Positions 6,087 to 11,487 of a DNA stretch of 11,487 nt are shown here, piece after piece; the first letter of the stretch is position 1, and every line of letters starts with the position of its first letter. Below the pieces are notes generated by a model. The model saw only the letters and a list, made by a program, of their open reading frames with translations. It searched no databases and was not told the origin of the DNA. The DNA comes from an uncultured Chloroflexota bacterium. GTDB lineage: Bacteria > Chloroflexota > Dehalococcoidia > SAR202 > UBA11138. A program made the position numbers and the translations under genes. Where the stretch lies: the NCBI GenBank assembly GCA_913046025.1, contig CAJWRP010000030.1, positions 1-11,487 on the forward strand. Reading direction: 5' to 3'.

Positions 6087-6998
6087 ATGGAGGAGGCTTT
6101 GGTCGCTGTTGAAGACTCTTTGCTTCAGCAGGCGCGAGGCACAGCTGTGAACCTGCCTCGTGGACACGATATGTCCAGTCCGGGTGTATACATTGCCCAC
6201 ATGCAGGGTGCCCTTCACGAACGGGGTGTCGTTGGATTCAAGGTATACACCGCTGCGCCACAGGGCTATCGTTTTCTGGTCTATCTCGTCAGTATGGACA
6301 CAGGACAACTTCTCGCCATTATAGAAGCCAATCGTCTGGGCCAGCTCAGAACGGGCGCTGCCACCGGCGTTAGTGTCAAATACATGGCCAGAGCAGGAAG
6401 CAAAGTTGTAGGTGTCCTGGGCAGCGGGTTTCAGGCGAGTACTCAGTTAGAAGCGGTTTGTCATGTAAGCGATGTGGATTCCGCCTTCGTCTACAGCCCG
6501 AGCTCTCCCAATCGAATTGCGTTTGCCGAAAGAATGTCCAACCAGCTTGGCATTTCTGTTGCAGCCGTAGATTCAGCCAGAGATGTTGTAGACACTGCCG
6601 ACGTGCTAATCACCATCACCGCATCCCGCTTGCCTGTATTCGACGGCAAGTGGCTAAGACCTGGCATGCACCTTGCAGCAGTGGGAGGTGCCAACGAATA
6701 CGTTACCGAGCTGGATGACGATGCTATTTTGCGACCCGAAGTCCTGGTAGTGGACAATATGGCACAGGCGCGGAAGGAATGTGGCGAGCTACTCATGCCC
6801 GCTTCCCGTGGTCTGATCTTCTGGGAGCAGGTGTGGGAGTTGTGGGAAGTGGTAGGCGGGAGAATTCCGGGCCGTAACAGCGATGACCAGGTTACGTTAT
6901 TCAAGTCGTTGGGTATGGCGATTTGGGATGTAGCCGTGGCCAAGGCAGTGTATGATAAGGCCGTAACCCAAGGCGTAGGCGTGCGCATTGGCGACTGA
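6087..6998 (+). CDS. Ornithine cyclodeaminase / mu-crystallin family protein
   Basis: From ATG at 6087 this is 303 residues. Lys52 in GFKVYTAA is the conserved active-site lysine; RTGAATGVS (88-96) is the substrate and phosphate-contacting arginine segment; and VVGVLGSGFQA (107-117) is the NAD(P)-binding GxGxQA loop. The family includes ornithine cyclodeaminase, alanine dehydrogenase and ketimine reductases, and the substrate cannot be told from sequence. The N-terminal strand of the family is missing from the ATG form, but the in-frame codons just upstream read TPLLLTDHEVNGLLT, which matches the usual family opening. These begin at ACG (6042), 7 bases after AGGGA. No ATG, GTG or TTG occurs in frame between the methyltransferase TAA (6015-6017) and 6087. 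The real protein is therefore likely about 318 residues, starting near 6042. The given coordinates use the only canonical start. Confidence 0.9.
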   Translation: MEEALVAVEDSLLQQARGTAVNLPRGHDMSSPGVYIAHMQGALHERGVVGFKVYTAAPQGYRFLVYLVSMDTGQLLAIIEANRLGQLRTGAATGVSVKYMARAGSKVVGVLGSGFQASTQLEAVCHVSDVDSAFVYSPSSPNRIAFAERMSNQLGISVAAVDSARDVVDTADVLITITASRLPVFDGKWLRPGMHLAAVGGANEYVTELDDDAILRPEVLVVDNMAQARKECGELLMPASRGLIFWEQVWELWEVVGGRIPGRNSDDQVTLFKSLGMAIWDVAVAKAVYDKAVTQGVGVRIGD

Positions 6999-7068
6999 GT
7001 AGCCAGCACCCGTCCAAAATGCCTGTTTGCAAATTCACAACAAAATCGCTCTAGCTGGACATAAAAAA

Positions 7069-8433
7069 TTGTCGATTCGTGCTATTACTCCATTGGATGG
7101 CCGATACGCCTCTCAGGTCGAGGGTCTCTCGGACTACCTGTCAGAATGGGCGCTCATCAGATATCGTGTGCTGGTTGAAGTTGAGTGGCTTATCGAGATG
7201 GCCGCCAGTCCGCACATCACTGATCTCAGGGAAATAACGTCTGCCGAGGTCCAAACCCTTCGTGATATACACGAGAGCTTTGATGACAAGGTGGCGCTAC
7301 GGGCGAAGGAGATCGAGGCCACTACGCGACACGACGTGAAGGCTGTCGAATACCTGATTCGAGAGCAGCTTCAGGGCACATCACTGGAAGACGTATCCGA
7401 GTGGATACACTTCTGCTGTACCTCTGAGGACATCAATAACCTCTCTTACGCCTTGATGCTGAAGGGCTCTCTGGCGCAGGTCTGGCTGCCTGCTACTGAA
7501 GACTTGGTGAGTGTCGTGGTTGCCATGGCTGAGCAGACCAGAAGTATTCCTCTGTTGGCTCGCACCCATGGTCAGCCGGCAACACCAACGACCATTGGCA
7601 AAGAGCTGGCCGTCTTTGTGCACCGTTGGAGGCGTCAGCTAGAACAGATTGCCAACGCCGAGTACTTGGGAAAGTTCAATGGTGCAGTGGGAAGCTACAA
7701 CGCTCACGTTATTGCTTATCCCAACGCCCCCTGGGAGGACATCACAAAGCGGTTCGTTGAGCGCCTGGGCCTGCAACACAATCCGCTCACTACTCAGATC
7801 GAGACCCACGACTTCCTGGCAGAGGTCTTCCACGCCCTGACTCGCTTTAACACCGTGACCATGGACTTCGACAAGGATGTATGGTCCTATATATCCTTAG
7901 GCGTTTTCAAGCAGATCCCTGTGGCTAGAGAAGTGGGTTCGTCCACCATGCCGCACAAGGTAAATCCCATCAACTTCGAGAATTCTGAAGCTAACATGGG
8001 CATCAGCAACTCGCTGCTGGAACACCTTGCTTCGAAGCTGCTGGTATCTCGGCTGCAACGCGACCTTACGGACTCGTCGGCCCTGCGCAATCTGGGACCA
8101 GCTATAGGTCACAGTCTGGTCGGCCTGAAGTCTGCCATCCGTGGACTGCGACAGATCACCGTGGACGAGGTTATGGTACGGGCAGAGCTTGCGCGCTCAT
8201 GGGAGGTCTTGGCCGAGGCAGTACAGACTGTTATGCGCAAACACGGCATTGGCGATGCCTACGAGCAACTCAAGGAATTCTCCAGGGGCGCGGCCATCGA
8301 TCAGGAAGGTATGCAGCGCTTCATTAATAGCCTAGATCTGCCTGAGGACGACAAGAGTCGGCTGCTAGCTCTAACGCCTGAGACCTACACCGGCCTCGCC
8401 AGTGAACTGGTCAGGCATATTTCGGAAGGTTAG
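7069..8433 (+). CDS. purB: Adenylosuccinate lyase (E. coli type)
   Basis: PurB removes fumarate from SAICAR and from adenylosuccinate, in purine and AMP synthesis. From TTG at 7069 the protein is 454 residues, close to the roughly 456 of the E. coli enzyme, and the opening SIRAITPLDGRY aligns well with it. Visible family motifs are TTRHDVKAVEY (85-95), CCTSEDINN (116-124), ARTHGQPATP (164-173) with the catalytic histidine, and the fumarase/lyase signature GSSTMPHKVNP (290-300) with the mobile-loop serines. An alternative TTG at 7027 adds 14 residues of unlikely sequence. No ATG or GTG start exists in frame near the conserved N-terminus, and no strong ribosome site is visible (TGGA about 9 bases upstream). 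It follows the cyclodeaminase by 70 bases on the same strand and converges on lysA. Confidence 0.95.
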   Translation: MSIRAITPLDGRYASQVEGLSDYLSEWALIRYRVLVEVEWLIEMAASPHITDLREITSAEVQTLRDIHESFDDKVALRAKEIEATTRHDVKAVEYLIREQLQGTSLEDVSEWIHFCCTSEDINNLSYALMLKGSLAQVWLPATEDLVSVVVAMAEQTRSIPLLARTHGQPATPTTIGKELAVFVHRWRRQLEQIANAEYLGKFNGAVGSYNAHVIAYPNAPWEDITKRFVERLGLQHNPLTTQIETHDFLAEVFHALTRFNTVTMDFDKDVWSYISLGVFKQIPVAREVGSSTMPHKVNPINFENSEANMGISNSLLEHLASKLLVSRLQRDLTDSSALRNLGPAIGHSLVGLKSAIRGLRQITVDEVMVRAELARSWEVLAEAVQTVMRKHGIGDAYEQLKEFSRGAAIDQEGMQRFINSLDLPEDDKSRLLALTPETYTGLASELVRHISEG

Positions 8434-8484
8434 TCGTACAGGCTCGTCCCGAGTTTTCTATCAATAAAGTTATCGCCGCCGAAT

Positions 8485-8527
8485 CGAACCGGGATGCTTC
8501 CGAAGGAAAGCTAGCAAGGTTCGTTTT
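8485..8527 (+). terminator. Nested stem-loop with T-run downstream of purB
   Basis: An outer stem CGAACC (8485-8490) with GGTTCG (8518-8523) encloses an inner hairpin GCTTCC/GGAAAGC (8496-8511, one bulged A). TTTT follows at 8524-8527. The order stem then T-run fits a plus-strand terminator about 50 bases after the purB stop. A shorter CTCG/CGAG hairpin followed by TTTT at 8443-8457 lies nearer the gene and could do the same. Both are modest. Confidence 0.4.
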
Positions 8528-8623
8528 GAAAACTCTAACTATAAAAGTATGGCAAAGGACATGGTCCGGAATATTTTGGGACTTTTGGCATTTGTTCTCA
8601 TCTCGAAAACTCTATTCAAAAAA

Positions 8624-9937
8624 TCAAAAGATATCGGTGTGCATCATGTCCTCGAAAGTCTCTCTGCGCCTGATGAGTTCGGCGTTGCCGTCCTTAACCA
8701 TCACCATGGCCGGTCTGGCGTTGAGATTGTAGTTGCTGGCCATGGATGGCGCGTACGCTCCTGAAGACGGAATGGCGATCAGGTCGCCGGACACGATGCG
8801 CGGCAAGTTGACGTCGCGTATCAGCACATCGCCCGACTCGCAGAACTTGCCCGCTAGTGTGACGACTTCTTCTGGCTCTGCGGACATTCGATTGGCCAAC
8901 ACAGCCTCGTACTCGGAACCATATATTGCTGGCCGAATGTTGTCGCCCATACCGCCATCCAGCGAGACGTATTTTCGCACGGTAGGTATGTCCTTGATGC
9001 CGCCGACGGTGTAGAGAGCTACGCCTGCTCGTCCTACGATTGATCGTCCCGGCTCCACTATAAGCTGTGGGAGATCGAAGCCAAGCTCCTTGCAGAACTT
9101 CTTCGTGGTTGCAGCGATCACCTCAGCGTAGTCGGAAATAGGTGGGGGTAGCTCGTCGCGAACGTAGCCGATGGCAAACCCGCCGCCCGGACTAAACTCT
9201 TTTAGCTGAAGGCCTTCCTCTTTGAACTGCGCGAGGAAATTCAAGATGACTTCTATGCCCTGGGTGTATGGCTCCAACTCGAAAATAGGAGAGCCCAGGT
9301 GAAAGTGAATGCCTGTAAGGTCCAGGTTCTTGGCTGCCAGCGCCTGCCTGATGGCCTTGGCCGCGTCGCCGGTCTCCACGGAGAATCCGAACTTGCTGTC
9401 CAGGATGCCTGTGGTCGTAGCGACGTGCGTGTGCGGGTCTACGCTGGGCGATAGGCGCAACATAATCGATTGCCGCTGGCCTCTGCGCCCTGCAATCTCT
9501 TCCAGGCGATCAAGCTCAAAGAAGCTGTCCACAACGATCTGGCCAACAACGTAGTCCAGCGCGAACTCAAGCTCTTCGGGCGTCTTGTTGTTGCCGTGGA
9601 AGTAGATTCGGTCTGCTGGAAAGTTCGCAACCTTGGCCACTGCCAGTTCGCCGCCTGACACTATGTCCAGGCTCATGCCCTCTTCGGCGACGACTCGGGC
9701 GATGGCGGGATTCACGAAGGCCTTGGACGCATAAGCAACGCGAGCACCCGGATAGCGACTGCTGAACTCGGATATGAACTCGCGGCACATTCCGCGCAGG
9801 GTTACATCGTCATATATATAGAGAGGCGTGCCGTACTCTTTCGCAAGCTGCATGACGTCGCAGCCGCCGATGGTCAGGTGGTCATCGTCGTTCACACCTG
9901 TGGTTGTGGGAAAGAGTTCGATGTTATCGAAAGTCAT
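8624..9937 (-). CDS. lysA: Diaminopimelate decarboxylase
   Basis: LysA is a PLP enzyme (fold III) that converts meso-diaminopimelate to lysine, the last step of lysine synthesis. From ATG at 9937 the protein is 437 residues. Lys72 in YASKAF holds PLP; HFHLGSP (211-217), SPGGGFA (249-255) and EPGRS (295-299) are the phosphate and substrate segments; CESGD (366-370) supplies the cysteine and acid from the partner subunit; and GAYAPSMASNYN (393-404) carries the conserved tyrosine. The start at 9937 has AGGA 6 bases upstream and fits the family; an open extension to 10009 adds 24 unlikely residues. It lies 107 bases downstream of the HAD gene on the same strand and could be read from the same transcript or from a promoter in that gap, where I find no clear -35/-10 pair. 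Confidence 0.96.
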   Translation of the reverse strand: MTFDNIELFPTTTGVNDDDHLTIGGCDVMQLAKEYGTPLYIYDDVTLRGMCREFISEFSSRYPGARVAYASKAFVNPAIARVVAEEGMSLDIVSGGELAVAKVANFPADRIYFHGNNKTPEELEFALDYVVGQIVVDSFFELDRLEEIAGRRGQRQSIMLRLSPSVDPHTHVATTTGILDSKFGFSVETGDAAKAIRQALAAKNLDLTGIHFHLGSPIFELEPYTQGIEVILNFLAQFKEEGLQLKEFSPGGGFAIGYVRDELPPPISDYAEVIAATTKKFCKELGFDLPQLIVEPGRSIVGRAGVALYTVGGIKDIPTVRKYVSLDGGMGDNIRPAIYGSEYEAVLANRMSAEPEEVVTLAGKFCESGDVLIRDVNLPRIVSGDLIAIPSSGAYAPSMASNYNLNARPAMVMVKDGNAELIRRRETFEDMMHTDIF

Positions 9938-10033
9938 TTTACATCCTGTTATTAGCTGCTTTGAAATACTTAATATGAACCCGGGCAGCGGACGCGCCGC
10001 GACAAGCATTCTGTTGATTACCGGGTCAGTTTG

Positions 10034-10056
10034 GGCGTGACTAACTATACCACGCC
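10034..10056 (-). repeat. Hairpin over the HAD stop codon
   Basis: GGCGTG (10034-10039) and CACGCC (10051-10056) form a perfect 6-bp stem with an 11-base loop that contains the HAD phosphatase stop codon. No T-tract follows on the minus strand, so termination is doubtful and read-through into lysA is possible. Confidence 0.3.
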
Positions 10057-10740
10057 AGGAAGAATTACCGGCAGCTCGGAAATGTTGCCCAGCACGTGTT
10101 GGACTGGATGAGAGGCAAATTCATGCCGTTCTGTGACGCCGGATAGGACGGCGACAAAGGGTACAGAAGCCCTCTTTGCAGTCTCGGCATCGGTAAGACT
10201 GTCCCCCACATATAGCACGTTGGCTTTTGAGCTGGAGAGCTGCTCTGTTGCCGAAATTAGTCCCGACGGGTCTGGCTTGAAGACTGTCACATCCTCGCCG
10301 CCAACTATGAGACTGAAGCTGCCAAGCAGGCCTTCTCTTTCCAGCACGCTCTCGATTCGGCGTCTGTACTTGGAGGAGACGATGCCCAGATTCAGACCTC
10401 GACCTGCCAGTTCGCGAATAGTTTCTGGCACGAAATCGAACAGGAACGTGGACTCGGACATCACCTCGTCAGCGCGTTCTACGAAATAGTCCTGAAAGGC
10501 CTTTCCAAGGTGTGCATACTCGTCGCCGACCAGCACCTTCAGCGTTTCCGTTAGCTGCAGGCCTATCGTTCTGCGGATGGCTTCGTCGGTGGCAGGAGGC
10601 AGGTCGAGCTTCGACAGCGCGTAGTTGGCAGACTCGATAATACCGGTGGATGAGTCAGCTAGGGTGTAGTCGAAGTCAAATATGAGCGTCTCCACTAACC
10701 TCGACTCACCGTCCAGCACCTTCTCGTCATGCTGTGGCAT
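10045..10740 (-). CDS. HAD-superfamily phosphatase, phosphoglycolate phosphatase-like
   Basis: A 231-residue haloacid dehalogenase-like hydrolase of the Gph/PpaX type. Motif I is DFDYTLADS (22-30), with Asp22 as nucleophile and Asp24 as acid/base; motif II is Ser122 in GIVSSKYR; motif III is Lys155 in FKPDPSG; motif IV is VGDSLTDAETA (178-188), with Asp180 and Asp184 binding magnesium. A helical cap lies between motifs I and II (about 35-105), as in subfamily I enzymes. The substrate is probably a small phosphorylated metabolite such as phosphoglycolate, but that is inference. ATG at 10740 overlaps the upstream hydrolase gene by 14 bases, which suggests translational coupling. GTG at 10695, just before ETLIFDFDYT, is a plausible alternative start because the first 15 residues are not family-like. 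Confidence 0.9.
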   Translation of the reverse strand: MPQHDEKVLDGESRLVETLIFDFDYTLADSSTGIIESANYALSKLDLPPATDEAIRRTIGLQLTETLKVLVGDEYAHLGKAFQDYFVERADEVMSESTFLFDFVPETIRELAGRGLNLGIVSSKYRRRIESVLEREGLLGSFSLIVGGEDVTVFKPDPSGLISATEQLSSSKANVLYVGDSLTDAETAKRASVPFVAVLSGVTERHEFASHPVQHVLGNISELPVILPGVV

Positions 10741-11487
10741 AGGCGTCGCCGTTTTGCTTTACCTTGCCTTCTCGCTGGAGCTTGGCCAGGTGGGATAGAA
10801 TCTGGTTCTTCGCCGTGTTGTGAAGCTCTGGATGAATGCCGCCCACGTATATGGCCAGGAGAAGCGCTTCGACGGTTCCTGTGCCGTCGGCTACCAGATC
10901 GAGGATCTGCTTTTCTCGTTGGAGGCGGTGATCGATTAGTTCCTGGAATTTTTCGTATGGTGTGTGGATCATGGGTCCGTGACCCGGCGCAATCATGGTC
11001 AGGCCTTCTACTGTAAGCAGCCGTCGCATGGACTCTATGTAAGCGGTCATGTCGCCGTGTTCCGGGCTGACCACTGTGGTGCCGGTCCCCAAAATCATGT
11101 CGCCGCTGAATAGTACGCCGTTCTCGCGATGAATGATGCATAGGCTGCCCATGGTGTGTCCTGGCGTGTGCATGAACTCCAGCGTTGCGCCGCCCAGGTC
11201 GATGCTGTCGCCGGTGTTCAGCACCCTGCCTACTTTGCCGCTCTTCAGGTCTGCATTAACGGCGTCCCGCTCGTCGGCTGCGCAGGCGATCTGCCCGCCT
11301 GTCACCTCTGCTATGCGGCCTGCGCCACCGATGTGATCGCCGTGCCTGTGAGTGCAGATGATGGCCTCGATCTTCGGCTTGCCCTTCGCCTCCCACAGTG
11401 CGAGGTGTGCTTCGATTTCGTTGTCTTCGCCGTAAGCCGTGTCGATGAAGACAGCCTTGTCTTGCCCGACGATCAGGTAGACATTGG
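10727..11487 (-). CDS. Metallo-beta-lactamase-fold hydrolase, LACTB2/GloB-like, 5' end outside window
   Basis: The frame is open from the right edge for 252 codons to TGA at 10727, so the N-terminus is missing. The first visible residues NVYLIVG and AVFIDTAYGED are the opening strands of the fold. THRHGDH (11333-11353) is the HxHxDH metal motif; HTPGHTMGS, LFSGDMILG and IAPGHGP supply the remaining His, Asp and His ligands for a two-zinc site. The last 65 or so residues (from LQREKQILDLV to REGKVKQNG) form a winged-helix-like tail of the kind seen in LACTB2-type proteins, which include an endoribonuclease and glyoxalase II-like thioesterases. GTG at 11305 is internal and cannot be the start, because the metal motif lies before it. 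It overlaps the HAD gene by 14 bases. Fold and metal site are sure; the substrate is open. Confidence 0.93.
   Translation of the reverse strand, partial: NVYLIVGQDKAVFIDTAYGEDNEIEAHLALWEAKGKPKIEAIICTHRHGDHIGGAGRIAEVTGGQIACAADERDAVNADLKSGKVGRVLNTGDSIDLGGATLEFMHTPGHTMGSLCIIHRENGVLFSGDMILGTGTTVVSPEHGDMTAYIESMRRLLTVEGLTMIAPGHGPMIHTPYEKFQELIDHRLQREKQILDLVADGTGTVEALLLAIYVGGIHPELHNTAKNQILSHLAKLQREGKVKQNGDAYATA

Noticed and set aside
8481..8523. tRNA-like segment on the minus strand: GGTTCGATTC resembles a T-loop, preceded by a hairpin like a long variable arm.
   Set aside because: The T-stem does not pair over five bases, and no anticodon arm, D-arm or acceptor stem can be drawn. A nested terminator-like hairpin explains it better.
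8528..8614. Ten-base direct repeat GAAAACTCTA at 8528-8537 and 8605-8614.
   Set aside because: It is a short AT-rich word in a 190-base intergenic gap, without target-site or mobile-element features.
8549..8764. Plus-strand frame whose first 30 residues look like a small membrane protein (MAKDMVRNILGLLAFVLISK).
   Set aside because: It runs about 140 bases antisense into the secure 3' end of lysA, and the later residues are shadow sequence. A tiny gene here cannot be excluded but is not supported by a ribosome site.

Overview
The window looks like part of a bacterial chromosome of moderate GC content. The gene mix (LarB, an E. coli-type PurB, a small CxxC zinc-ribbon protein, a secreted HExxH lipoprotein with a C-terminal MAM/InhA-like module, scattered metabolic genes) would suit an environmental Chloroflexota of the Dehalococcoidia/SAR202 kind. 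That assignment is inferred from general familiarity, with no rRNA or other marker to confirm it. I found no mobile element, CRISPR array, phage gene, tRNA or rRNA.

Layout. At 1-752 (minus) is the 5' part of a zinc-carboxypeptidase (M14)-like protein that runs off the left edge and seems to have lost its zinc ligands. Next comes larB (minus, 993-1685, probably starting at 1763), then a 63-residue zinc-ribbon protein (minus). A 685-residue lipoprotein metallopeptidase (plus, 2432-4489) converges on a 118-residue basic hypothetical protein (minus, 4498-4854), which has a very good sigma70-type promoter. A class I methyltransferase (5196-6017), an ornithine cyclodeaminase/mu-crystallin family enzyme (6087-6998) and adenylosuccinate lyase (about 7069-8433) then run together on the plus strand. 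The right third is a minus-strand set: a metallo-beta-lactamase-fold hydrolase (cut by the right edge), a HAD phosphatase overlapping it by 14 bases, and diaminopimelate decarboxylase lysA, which converges on purB.

How the genes work together. purB (purine synthesis) and lysA (lysine and peptidoglycan precursor synthesis) are housekeeping genes. The MBL and HAD hydrolases are translationally coupled by overlap and may act as a pair. Methyltransferase and cyclodeaminase are closely spaced, and the second reads in the same frame as the first across the stop codon. No complete novel multi-gene system is evident. The most unusual signals are at gene starts: two genes (larB and the cyclodeaminase) have family-typical N-terminal sequence extending upstream of any ATG/GTG/TTG, with candidate ribosome binding sites placed before ATA and ACG codons, and purB has only TTG starts available.
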